Source of the DNA: Candidatus Bathyarchaeota archaeon
GTDB lineage: Archaea > Thermoproteota > Bathyarchaeia > Bathyarchaeales > Bathycorpusculaceae
DNA length: 64,000 nt
NCBI GenBank assembly: GCA_026014735.1
Contig: JAOZHT010000002.1
Span: 1-64,000 of the forward strand
Direction: 5' to 3'
Shown here: positions 1 to 7,865 of the stretch, one piece after another
Position numbering within the stretch: position 1 is the stretch's first letter
Layout of the letters: each line of letters begins with the position of its first letter
Program-made: the position numbers and the translations under genes
The notes under the pieces: generated by a model
What the model saw: only the letters and a program-made list of their open reading frames with translations
Database searches by the model: none
Told to the model about the DNA's origin: nothing

Positions 1-80
1 GGTATCGCGGCTTGCCGCGCCCTTCTTCGGCTCTCAAGCCGAGCCATCCTCCAGACAGCGTGGCATGTTACGGGCCAATG
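1..80 (-). rRNA. 23S ribosomal RNA, 5' end (partial, runs off left edge)
   Basis: Read on the minus strand, the first ~50 bases give the conserved opening of large-subunit rRNA: GGATGGCTCGG, then a hairpin CGGCT-TGAG-AGCCG, then GAAGAAGGGCG and GCGATA. These correspond to the segments GGAUGCC, GAUGAAGGACG and GCGAUA near the 5' end of E. coli 23S rRNA. The mature 5' end cannot be fixed exactly. I place it near base 80, about 25-35 bases before the GGATGG element. The rest of the gene lies outside the window to the left. No 16S gene lies upstream (to the right) of it in this window. Confidence 0.85.
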
Positions 81-735
81 GTAGTGTCTGTTTGGCGTTT
101 AGTGAAACACATATGTTTCAAATTAAGTGTTTTGGCGTCGTTGTATATGTTTGTCCTGTGCATGGTGTCATTTTAAGCGTCCAGTATGGATACGCCCATT
201 CACCGCTTCACCCCCCATCGTTTTCTGGTGGGGAGCTGCATCTTTTTTTGTTGTGTAACCCATGTTACTGGGATTGCATTAGAAGCGTCAACGGTTAATA
301 TAAGTCTATCGTTGCGGTTTGGCTATGTTGGTCGTCGGTGCTTTGTCTGGTTACGTTGCGCTTCTATCTCTCTCGCACCTGCATTTTCAGGTAGCGAGCC
401 CAACTAATGGGGAAACAACTCTACCGCAAACCCTCATAAAAAGATGTCGCATCATCTGGAACAACCTTGAAGGTTTTTGTTCCACATAGAACCAGGGGTT
501 TTTGGGGTAATTGACACTTTTCTAGGGGCTTATGATGGCATCCGCCGAGTTTTTCTTGATCTACATTGCCGCTGGGCGCATTATGTTCAGATAAGCCAAG
601 GGGCGACCGCACGTCCACTTTTCTGCGGGCGGGCGGATGCGTTGGCGGCATGGATAGGATTTAGGCTATAAAACCCGCCGAGGGGTCCTTCGGAAAGGTA
701 AAATGTAACGGTACCTATGGTTATTTGGGAATTGC
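81..735. other. Leader/intergenic region between 23S rRNA and histidine kinase
   Basis: About 650 bases without a convincing gene. It should hold the 23S promoter and precursor leader on the minus strand and the kinase promoter on the plus strand. AT-rich TATA-like stretches occur around 110-155 (for example catatg and tatatg steps). Short open frames on both strands have no recognisable protein character. I see no tRNA or 16S rRNA here. Confidence 0.5.
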
Positions 736-2622
736 ATGAGGTTAAGAAGCCAATTCTTAATCGCCATCGCCGTTTTTGGCTTGTTCACCGCGTTCACTGC
801 TTCTTCGATTTTTTCCATAGACCTAACGCTAGTTAACCTTCACAGCCAAGGAGAAATCGCCTCTGACATCGAAAGCGCCGCAAAAGAATTGGGTTATGTC
901 TACGCCAACTATTTACTGTATCAAGGGAACCTTTCCATTTGGCAGGCAAATGTTCTGCTGCTCTACACTGACCTTTGCGCCTTAAATGACACTTACCCGC
1001 AGAGCCAAACGTTAGCGGACAGGATGATGACGGAGTTAACGACAGTGAATGCAACGTTTAACGCTTACGTGGCGGCTTCCCCGGAAAACAATGTTCCAAC
1101 GGAGCAACCCCCAAGTGCCCTAAACATGAGCATCCTCGGAAGCCAATGGAGCGAGATGGATGGGCAAATTCAAGGGTTAATTTCAGAATCCAGGCAGCTT
1201 ACATTAACCGTTGACCAGCAGATTAGCCAAACCTACCAAACCAACAGGATGTTAAACGTCAGTTTAGTGGCTTTGTTCATCGCGTTTTTTCTCTTGACGT
1301 ATTTTTTGGTTTTTAGACGCATCCTGCCCCCGATAGCTATGCTTCAGAAAAAAACCAAGGACATCAACCACAAAGAGCCAAAGGAACTCAAACAGAAAAG
1401 CGGCAACAACGAAATCACTGAGTTATTCGCTGAATTCGACGAAGTGCTCGGCAGCCTCATAACGGCCACTGCGTCTAAGCAGCAGCTGGAGAAAGAAGTA
1501 TCTGAACGCAAAAAAGCCGAGGAGGCGCTTCGTGAGGCGCAGACCCAGCTCAAAGAGCACGCGGATAATTTAGAGAAAATGGTGGCGGAGCGCACCAGAA
1601 AAATCCGTGAAAGCGAGCAGAGCTACAGGGAGTTGTATGAGAGTTTCGGTGAGGGCTTTATTGCCACGGATTGGGAACTAAATGTTATTCACTGGAACAA
1701 AGCCGCTGAGAGAGTAACCACGGTGGAGGCGAAGGATGCGTTGGGAAAAAAAATCTACGAGGTGCTGCCTGAGATGCAGTCGGTGGATGTTACCCCCTAT
1801 TATTCTGCCCTGCAGGATAGGCAATCCGCCCGCTTTATGATGAATACAAAAAGCAGGGAGACCGGTAAGGACGCGATTTTTGAGATTTCCACTTATCCCT
1901 CTACCCTTGGGATACTCATCATCGTTGAGGACAAAACTGAGGAGGAACAGAACAAGCGGCTTTTGGCGATTGGGCAAACCGCAAGCATGGTGGGCCATGA
2001 TATCCGTAATCCATTGCAGTCCATCGAGGGCGACTTGTACCTGATACGGATGGAGCTTGGGAGTCATCCGGAATGCCGGGGGCTTGAAGGCGTCGAGGAG
2101 AGCCTGGAGAAGATCGAGGAGAACGTTTTCTACATCAACAAGATAGTTAGCGATTTGCAGGATTACACAAGACCCCTCGCGCCCCAGCATATCCCGGTGA
2201 ACATCAATGATTTGCTGAGGGCTGTCCTGTCAGCTATCCAGATACCAAAAAATGTAGAGGCCCAGCTGGAAACAGAGGAGATTGTTTTTCTCACTGACCC
2301 CGCGTACCTCAAAAGAATACTCAACAACCTAGTTAACAATGCCCTGCAAGCGATGCCGGAGGGCGGAAAACTGACGCTTCAGGCAAAGGCGACAGCTAAC
2401 CATTTACAGATAAGTGTGGCAGACACAGGCATGGGCATCCCGGAGCAGGCAAGACAAAAACTCTTCACGCCCCTCTTCACCACCAAATCCAAAGGGCAAG
2501 GACTCGGGCTGGCAGTGGTAAAGCGCCTAGTGAACGGCCTAAACGGGGAAATAACCTACGAGACAGAGGAGGGAGCAGGCACCCGGTTCTTCATAGAATT
2601 ACCGCTAAAAAAAGGGCACTAA
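736..2622 (+). CDS. Membrane PAS-domain sensor histidine kinase
   Basis: 628 aa. It senses an unknown signal and autophosphorylates a histidine to drive a phosphorelay; it sits in the membrane. There is an N-terminal membrane segment (residues ~5-30), an extracytoplasmic region of ~140 residues, a second membrane segment (~175-195), a HAMP/coiled-coil linker (~200-295), a PAS domain (~300-400) and a kinase core. The H-box has His421 in GHDIRNP, the N-box starts at Asn530 (NNLVNNA), the G1 box is DTGMGI from 563 and the G2 box is GQGLGLA from 587. No response regulator lies next to it, so it is an orphan here. It starts at ATG 736 with no strong ribosome-binding site. The family assignment is firm; the signal is unknown. 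Confidence 0.93.
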   Translation: MRLRSQFLIAIAVFGLFTAFTASSIFSIDLTLVNLHSQGEIASDIESAAKELGYVYANYLLYQGNLSIWQANVLLLYTDLCALNDTYPQSQTLADRMMTELTTVNATFNAYVAASPENNVPTEQPPSALNMSILGSQWSEMDGQIQGLISESRQLTLTVDQQISQTYQTNRMLNVSLVALFIAFFLLTYFLVFRRILPPIAMLQKKTKDINHKEPKELKQKSGNNEITELFAEFDEVLGSLITATASKQQLEKEVSERKKAEEALREAQTQLKEHADNLEKMVAERTRKIRESEQSYRELYESFGEGFIATDWELNVIHWNKAAERVTTVEAKDALGKKIYEVLPEMQSVDVTPYYSALQDRQSARFMMNTKSRETGKDAIFEISTYPSTLGILIIVEDKTEEEQNKRLLAIGQTASMVGHDIRNPLQSIEGDLYLIRMELGSHPECRGLEGVEESLEKIEENVFYINKIVSDLQDYTRPLAPQHIPVNINDLLRAVLSAIQIPKNVEAQLETEEIVFLTDPAYLKRILNNLVNNALQAMPEGGKLTLQAKATANHLQISVADTGMGIPEQARQKLFTPLFTTKSKGQGLGLAVVKRLVNGLNGEITYETEEGAGTRFFIELPLKKGH

Positions 2623-2734
2623 GGCGATTTGACTGTATCAAGCCAGCCGTCGCATACAAACACGGGCTAAAATGCAGCGCCACCATAACCCACAACTCCA
2701 CATATCCCCCTTTTACAGCAGTAACTTTTATTTG

Positions 2735-2747
2735 CTTAAAGTTTTAT
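2735..2747 (+). promoter_or_regulatory. Likely TATA box of tRNA-Thr
   Basis: An AT-rich element (CTTAAAGTTTTAT) lies about 30-40 bases before the tRNA 5' end, the usual spacing of an archaeal TATA box from a tRNA start with a short leader. It was judged by eye only. Confidence 0.45.
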
Positions 2748-2775
2748 GATGTGTGTGTTCTGGGCAACATCGGGC

Positions 2776-2849
2776 GCCTCGATAGCTCAGCCCAGTAGAG
2801 CGGCTGCCTTGTAAGCAGCAGGCCGCGGGAGCAAGGCCCGCTCGAGGCT
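2776..2849 (+). tRNA. tRNA-Thr (anticodon TGT) with non-canonical T-loop
   Basis: A full cloverleaf folds. The acceptor stem GCCTCGA pairs with TCGAGGC, the D-stem GCTC with GAGC, the anticodon stem GCTGC with GCAGC around loop CTTGTAA (anticodon TGT at 2810-2812), and the T-stem GCGGG with CCCGC. Base 73 is T, as in archaeal tRNA-Thr. There is no intron and no encoded CCA. The T-loop reads AGCAAGG instead of TTCRANN, and the D-loop has AG where G18-G19 are expected. C56, A57 and A58 are kept. It is either a genuine unusual tRNA or one that has begun to decay. Confidence 0.88.
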
Positions 2850-3030
2850 CTCAAAAAAAAACTTCTATCAGGATTATGCAGACAAAGCAGAACCAGACAG
2901 CCATCAGGCAACGAACCTATTTACCGTACTGTTCTCGAGAGATCATTTATTTTGAGAAAAAAACGCAGCGTTTTTAAAAGGCATCATCGGTTGGTCACCT
3001 TCACAGGGATTGCTGATAAAAGTTTTATAG

Positions 3031-3041
3031 TTCTTAAATAA
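3031..3041 (+). promoter_or_regulatory. Likely TATA box of the DNA methyltransferase gene
   Basis: The TTCTTAAATAA element is centred ~3037. It would start transcription near 3062, leaving a short leader that carries the strong Shine-Dalgarno GGAGGGAGGA at 3071-3080 before ATG 3085. Confidence 0.5.
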
Positions 3042-3084
3042 CTTCTGACAATGTAAAACAGTTTACATGGGGAGGGAGGACAAA

Positions 3085-4314
3085 ATGGGACAATTAAAAA
3101 TCCTTTCGGAAGTCGATATAGACCTTCACAATCTTACAGAATGGAACTTTAATGGTTATAACACACAGTATTCAACCCATGGGATACACACCTGGCTGGC
3201 AGCCATGAACCCTCCCCTTGCTCGCAAGATAATTAAGCTCACAAAGCCTAAACGACTTCTCGACCCTTTTTGTGGTGGCGGCGCCGTCTTAGTTGAAGGC
3301 ATGCTTAATCACTTTGAGTCAACGGGTGTGGACATTAACCCGTTGGCGTCTATTATCTCAAGGGCAAAAACAACACCAATTGAAAAAAACCATCTCGAAT
3401 GCCAAAAAAATGAAATTATTCATTATGTGATAAATCACCCAAATGACTACATTGAATTCCCAAGAAATTCAATGATCCACTTTTGGTACAAACCGTATAT
3501 GCTAAAGCCTTTGAGTGCGTTAGCCAATTTTATTAACAGCATTAAATATGATAAATTGAGAAACTTCTATCAATGCGTTTTATCCGCTACTGCAAGGGAT
3601 GTTTCGCTAACTTATAGGAATGAAATTCGGTTACGTAAACTTGAGCCCCAAGAACTGGACCGTTTTACGCCCGATGTAATTGACTGTTTTACTGCAAGAG
3701 CAAATTATAGTATCGAGCGTGTCTCAGAGTTAGAGAAGAATTCAATCGTCAAAGTAATTCCAGCAAACACTGCAAAGATGCTTCCATTTCAGGACGACGA
3801 ATTTACAACCATAATTTGCTCGCCACCCTACGGCGACGAAAGGAATGGCGTACCTTACTTCCAGTTTTCTCGAAATATGTTGTTCTGGTTAAAGGTGTCT
3901 AGAGAGGAAATACTTGCGTTTAAGGAGCAGACGTTAGGTTGGGTCGGTAAGAGAAAAGACTTTCGTTGTCCTGATTCACCAACACTGAAGGGATTAATTG
4001 AAAAAGTTAAGCATAACAAACGGACTGAGATGGAAGCGATTGCTTTTTATAGCGATTATTACCATGCCCTCCAGAACATGGCAAGAGTAACCTCGGATAA
4101 AATAGCCATTGTCATTGGTCAAAGAGTCCTTTTGAATAACGTTTTTGATAATGCAAGGATAACAACAGAATTATTCTCCAACATGGGCATAAAACTGGAT
4201 GCTTGCTATAGCCGAAAGTTGCCAAGTAAAAGGTTACCAAAGATGCGAGAATACGGAGCAGCAATAGATACAGAGAGCATTCTTATCTATGATTTGAAAA
4301 ATAAGAAGCTCTAG
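3085..4314 (+). CDS. DNA methyltransferase of a restriction-modification system
   Basis: 409 aa from ATG 3085. An ATG at 3067 is in frame, but the Shine-Dalgarno sequence lies after it, 5 bases before 3085. The AdoMet motif I is DPFCGGG at residues ~60-66, and the catalytic motif IV is SPPYGD at ~246-251. SPPY is usual for N4-cytosine (sometimes N6-adenine) amino-methyltransferases. The order motif I, long insert, motif IV places the target-recognition region in the middle. The gene is clearly more AT-rich than the housekeeping genes and faces a restriction-enzyme-like gene with which it shares a CTAG stop. A TRM11-like RNA methyltransferase was considered, but the convergent neighbour favours DNA modification protecting against its partner. 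Confidence 0.8.
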   Translation: MGQLKILSEVDIDLHNLTEWNFNGYNTQYSTHGIHTWLAAMNPPLARKIIKLTKPKRLLDPFCGGGAVLVEGMLNHFESTGVDINPLASIISRAKTTPIEKNHLECQKNEIIHYVINHPNDYIEFPRNSMIHFWYKPYMLKPLSALANFINSIKYDKLRNFYQCVLSATARDVSLTYRNEIRLRKLEPQELDRFTPDVIDCFTARANYSIERVSELEKNSIVKVIPANTAKMLPFQDDEFTTIICSPPYGDERNGVPYFQFSRNMLFWLKVSREEILAFKEQTLGWVGKRKDFRCPDSPTLKGLIEKVKHNKRTEMEAIAFYSDYYHALQNMARVTSDKIAIVIGQRVLLNNVFDNARITTELFSNMGIKLDACYSRKLPSKRLPKMREYGAAIDTESILIYDLKNKKL

Positions 4315-5210
4315 CCAGATTCTATCCATTTCTTTATTATCTCTTGGGCATCACTTACTTCTTCACAGGCTATTATTTCATCAACCGCTTTTCGAGGCTT
4401 TGCATGGACATCAACAATAGAATCAATAGATGGATTTGTATAGACAATTTTATCTTGTGAAGACAATGGCTTGTGGACAAGCCCGTAATATTTAGTATCG
4501 AACGTAATATCCCAGAACCGCATCTGAAGGTGGGAAATAATTGCTTTAACTAAACTTCCCTCATATACGATAAGATACCGTCGATCAGGTTTTAGTTCAT
4601 TCTTAACTGAAAGACCGAATTTAAGCGAGTTGTATGGACATGTTTCCTTAACAAATTCGTACATTTTTTCAATTTTTCTGATAAAATCTAGTGTAGGCTT
4701 CACCGTTGCAGTGTCTATTAGGTTGGCTATATTTTCATTTATTCCGCCTATACACAGCAAATCAGGGTTTGGCAGAGTCATTTTGATGCCAACCTTCTTC
4801 AAGGATCTGAATAAACCTTCATCGAGCACTATCTTTGCTCGATTGTCAAAAATATCCCACCATTGAATTCTGCTTGCGGGAGGAAATTTTAAGACAGCAA
4901 TTTTCATAGCGCTCAAATTATTATGCTCAACTGAAGCGTTCCAAGAAATCACTGCTATAGCGGTCTCAAACCAAGCACCCCTTAGATTTCGTAAGGATTG
5001 GTCACTTGGTGGTTGTTTTGATGGGTATAGTGTCTTACACGCATAAGTAACTCGCTGTATAATCCCTTCTAATAGGTCGTCAAAGCTTCCGGTTAGCTCA
5101 TGATCCTTGAAGTAACAACAAAATGGCTCATTGTGTCTTGCTTCAATCTTCGACTTGCTATTGAGAATAATGCACGGATTGTCACATTTTTTACAGTCTA
5201 AATTGGTCAT
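4311..5210 (-). CDS. Putative type II restriction endonuclease, Cfr10I/Bse634I-like
   Basis: 299 aa. I see a PD-(D/E)XK-like active site in the arrangement known for Cfr10I/Bse634I: NPD with Asp150, then SVK with Lys203, then Glu217 exactly 14 residues after the lysine, and an N-terminal helix acid, Glu82 in RGAWFE. In Cfr10I the residues are Asp134, Lys190, Glu204 and Glu71. A Cys-rich N-terminus (C6, C9, C13, C31, C32) may bind zinc and is extra. It is convergent with the methyltransferase, overlapping it in the tetranucleotide CTAG. It likely cleaves unmodified foreign DNA at the site its partner methylates; the site is unknown. The family assignment rests on motif spacing only. Confidence 0.6.
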   Translation of the reverse strand: MTNLDCKKCDNPCIILNSKSKIEARHNEPFCCYFKDHELTGSFDDLLEGIIQRVTYACKTLYPSKQPPSDQSLRNLRGAWFETAIAVISWNASVEHNNLSAMKIAVLKFPPASRIQWWDIFDNRAKIVLDEGLFRSLKKVGIKMTLPNPDLLCIGGINENIANLIDTATVKPTLDFIRKIEKMYEFVKETCPYNSLKFGLSVKNELKPDRRYLIVYEGSLVKAIISHLQMRFWDITFDTKYYGLVHKPLSSQDKIVYTNPSIDSIVDVHAKPRKAVDEIIACEEVSDAQEIIKKWIESG

Positions 5211-5395
5211 TGCCGATCATCAACTCGAATTATTCTTAGTGATTGTAATTTGAGAAGAGGAAGTTTCAGTCCTCGCTTGAATAATGAAAAGAAAGCTGAA
5301 ACGTTCAATAGCCTCTTTGGCAAGATTAACCCTAACTCCCTTGTTTTTTATTGTAATAGAACAATTTAATTCTTTACACGAAAAATAGGTTACAA

Positions 5396-5734
5396 CTACA
5401 ATTTTTTGGTTGTTTTGATCTCTCCATGAGATCTGATGAAATAATCAAAGTATTCAGTAATTATTTTGTGCCTGGCTTCAATAGCGGCTCGACCAACAGC
5501 TGCCTGTAATATATTCGTTTGGAAGTCTAGTAATTCATGATACTCAGGGTGATAATCAAGCCCACGAGCTGCTTCATATGAGAGTTTGTCTAAAAAGCGA
5601 ATATAAAATGTTTTAAACGCCGGAAGCTGGTTTACTTTCCCTTTTTCTATTAGTTGCTCAACGAAAAGGTATGCAGAAACAATCACTGCTCTGTTCCTAA
5701 ACTCGCCTACCTCTTCACCGAATATTTCGTTCAT
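5396..5734 (-). CDS. Hypothetical protein, possibly C-terminal remnant of a DUF262-type protein
   Basis: 112 aa, AT-rich, downstream of nothing obvious and next to the restriction-modification pair. The predicted helical sequence with FRNRA, LDFQT and AAxxxAIExRH patterns recalls the C-terminal end of DUF262-family proteins as I remember them, which would make this a truncated copy. The comparison was not tested. It has no membrane segment or signal peptide. It could equally be a small intact gene of the restriction island. Confidence 0.45.
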   Translation of the reverse strand: MNEIFGEEVGEFRNRAVIVSAYLFVEQLIEKGKVNQLPAFKTFYIRFLDKLSYEAARGLDYHPEYHELLDFQTNILQAAVGRAAIEARHKIITEYFDYFIRSHGEIKTTKKL

Positions 5735-5770
5735 TAAATCCGAAGTTTTGTTATTCTCTATATTTCGTGA

Positions 5771-5927
5771 TTATTTTTCACTTAGGTCAGCATATTCTTT
5801 GAAGAAAGCTGTCAATTCTTCATAACGAGCGCTATAGAATGTGCTGTTAGGCTTGTTCCTGTTAAACGAATCGTGTGCTTTTCGCCAACATGTTTGGTTT
5901 CTATTTGGTGGTTCTTTTGTTGTTTCC
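5771..5927 (-). pseudogene. Possible C-terminal coding remnant
   Basis: One minus-strand frame stays open for ~51 codons up to a TAA at 5771-5773. It has coding-like composition (for example the segments FYSARYEEL and FFKEYADLSEK) but no start codon, and a TAG lies just upstream. This looks like the tail of a lost gene at the edge of the AT-rich restriction island. The parent family is unknown. Confidence 0.25.
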
Positions 5928-6205
5928 TATAGGGGGAGGGGAGGTAGGTGGTAGAGCAACAAGGCCCAGGGCTCCTTTTGTCTGCAGGCTTGTGGCATGA
6001 ACGCCTAGCTGCTTTCAAAATTTGTCTGCAGTTGCATGGATTCTGCGTTGGGTAACCAGCAAGTGCCTGCTTTTGTTTGGTTGTGTTGTGTGGTTGTTGA
6101 GCCTATTTATAAGGGGGGTAAGAGAAAAAATCGCACGTGTCAGAGGCTGTTTGGTGCTGATTACAAAAATGAAAGTTTGTTCTGGGGAAATGGGTGGTTT
6201 GGGGT
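5928..6205. other. Intergenic stretch without recognised features
   Basis: G/T-rich plus strand with G-runs around 5931-5950. I see no RNA gene or convincing coding frame here. Confidence 0.4.
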
Positions 6206-6454
6206 TTAGGTTTCTGGTTCTTCTTCGTCGCCTTTTGCCGCCAGCTTCGCCTTGATGGCTTTGGTGTCGGTGATTATGAGTTTGTATTTGCGGGCTTGGG
6301 TGGAGACGATTTCGTTTTCGAAGAGTTTTTTGAGTGATCGGAACACTTTTTTGGTTGTTTCGCCGGTTTTGTCGGCGAGTTCTTGGAGAGACAACTCTTT
6401 GCCTTCGGTTTGCAGTGCCGCGACAACTTTTTCGTCGGTTTTGTTTAGTTTCAT
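6206..6454 (-). CDS. Small winged-helix DNA-binding protein
   Basis: 82 aa. The N-terminal ~65 residues have the pattern of an archaeal winged helix: helix 1 (DEKVVAALQ), a helix-turn-helix with LSLQELADKTGETTKKVFRSLKKL, then a wing (IVSTQARKYKLIITD), followed by a Lys/Glu-rich tail. It is likely a transcription regulator or chromatin-associated protein; the targets are unknown. It is a single gene with its own flanking spacers of several hundred bases. The start at ATG 6454 has only a weak upstream GATGAAAG. Confidence 0.75.
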   Translation of the reverse strand: MKLNKTDEKVVAALQTEGKELSLQELADKTGETTKKVFRSLKKLFENEIVSTQARKYKLIITDTKAIKAKLAAKGDEEEPET

Positions 6455-6899
6455 CTTTCATCAAACCCTCTAATGTGAATGGTGTTTAGTTTCATTATGT
6501 GGGCAGTTGGCTTTTTGTATTTTGCGGTAGCCAACGGATGGCAGCTAAAAATCCACGTGTTTAGCTGCAGGATCGGGATGGCGCAGCAGCAGCTGGGTAG
6601 CTGCGTTGACCGCTGATTATTCTGTATAGCAATGAACACATAGAAGGCTCAGCAGTCAACGGCTCTTAAGGCATGTGGTTTGCGGCATTCAACAAACCCT
6701 TGTGGCTACTGGTTTGTGTGCTCCATTTGCCCTTGCAGAAAACGCTGAAATCGCAGCATCCACATGGACCCTTAACGCCGATTTCGCAGCAAGCATCCGA
6801 ATTTTGCTCTTCCATCCCCGCTTCTTCCTTACCTCAAAGTGTAGGCTGTAGGAATATAAGCGGAGTTTCCAACAGCGAGATATATCGAAAAACGCAATG
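6455..6899. other. Intergenic region without recognised gene
   Basis: About 445 bases between two small DNA-binding protein genes. Short frames on both strands look non-coding. It contains several GCAGCTG/TAGCTGC words around 6540-6605 that could pair into hairpins, so a small RNA cannot be excluded. Confidence 0.35.
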
Positions 6900-7112
6900 T
6901 TACTCAGGTTTGGCTTCGTCGCCGCTTTTGGCGGCACCCTTCTTTTCCGGCGCCACCTTGAGGCCATGGTACTCGTACATGATGCGAAGTGCATCGCGTA
7001 TGGCTTCGTTGCGGCTGTTGTAGACGCCTTTATCGATAAGGGTGTTTAGCAGGTCCAGGTAGCGTTTGGTTAAGCGGATCGTGATGCGTTCCCGTTTGTT
7101 TCCATCAGACAT
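6900..7112 (-). CDS. Ribbon-helix-helix (CopG-like) regulator
   Basis: 70 aa from ATG 7112. The upstream GTG at 7121 is less likely, because GGTGA sits 5 bases before the ATG. The fold signature is a basic beta strand ERITIRLTKRYLDLL followed by two helices, with SRNEAIRDALRIMYEY typical of CopG/NikR-like DNA-binding domains, then a charged tail. Such proteins bind operators as dimers. It has no toxin-like partner beside it. It is the first of several RHH genes in the window. Confidence 0.8.
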   Translation of the reverse strand: MSDGNKRERITIRLTKRYLDLLNTLIDKGVYNSRNEAIRDALRIMYEYHGLKVAPEKKGAAKSGDEAKPE

Positions 7113-7247
7113 TTGGGTCACCGTTTAGTGTACAGAAGTGCACGTTTGCAGCGCATATAAGTGCTTGTCAGACAAACAGGCACTGTATATCAGCCAAAAC
7201 ATGACCAAACAACCAACTGCAAGACAACATTAAAAACCATTCGGCAG

Positions 7248-7865
7248 CTAAGCGCCCAATCGACCCAAAAGCACACGGTAACCGCTTTCCCGAGCCAAAA
7301 CCATGCAGTTACCAAACGCCGCCACGAAGGCTTCGGGAAGAACTTTGGCGCCGATTTTGCTGCGGATAACCATCTCAAAAACGCCATCCGCCGCCAAAAC
7401 CGCTGGAGCACCCGCGATGATGGCTTTAACGGTATCCATCCCTGCGCTCACCGGGGGATTGGAGAGAACAGCGTTGAAGCGCAGGTCACTGACGGGTTCA
7501 TAGAGAAAACCGCAGCGAACCTGGGCATTGACGATTCTGTTGGCACCCAAGTTCTGCTTTGCCAACCTTACCGCACGCATATTCACGTCGGTGAGGACAA
7601 CCTGCAGACGAGGATTCAAAGCCGCCGCCGCAATGCCCACTGCGCCATAACCGCAGCCGATGTCCAGCACGGTGCCCTCCGCTGGCAACTCCATGGCTTC
7701 GATGAGAACCCGTGTGCCCAAATCCACCCGCTTCTTAGAAAAAACACTCGACGAAGTCAAAAACTCAAAGCTGCGACCCCGCAAAGATGCGTGAACGATG
7801 CCGAATCGGTCCGTGCATTTAGGCTCAGCGGAAAAGTAATGCTCAGAACTATTTTTCTTGCTCAT
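7248..7865 (-). CDS. RsmC-like class I SAM methyltransferase
   Basis: 205 aa. The AdoMet-binding motif is VLDIGCGYGAVGI at ~65-77, with an acidic residue ending strand 2 (LTDVN) and a catalytic SNPPVSAG motif at ~134-141. The NPPhhxG pattern marks amino-methyltransferases acting on RNA or protein and matches the archaeal RsmC-like group represented by MJ0882. The gene overlaps the end of cbf5 by 17 bases in the same direction, so it is probably translationally coupled to an RNA-modification gene. That context supports an RNA (rRNA or tRNA guanine-N2) target, but the substrate is not proven. Confidence 0.8.
   Translation of the reverse strand: MSKKNSSEHYFSAEPKCTDRFGIVHASLRGRSFEFLTSSSVFSKKRVDLGTRVLIEAMELPAEGTVLDIGCGYGAVGIAAAALNPRLQVVLTDVNMRAVRLAKQNLGANRIVNAQVRCGFLYEPVSDLRFNAVLSNPPVSAGMDTVKAIIAGAPAVLAADGVFEMVIRSKIGAKVLPEAFVAAFGNCMVLARESGYRVLLGRLGA

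Noticed and set aside
65-671. Several short ORFs on both strands beside the 23S gene
   Set aside because: They lie in or next to rRNA leader DNA, lack ribosome-binding sites and have no protein-like composition. The frame at 65-298 reads through the rRNA 5' end antisense.
6015-6464. 149-aa ORF opposite and overlapping the winged-helix gene
   Set aside because: Lys/Arg/Asn-rich low-complexity translation of an out-of-frame reading; the 82-aa winged-helix frame explains the DNA.
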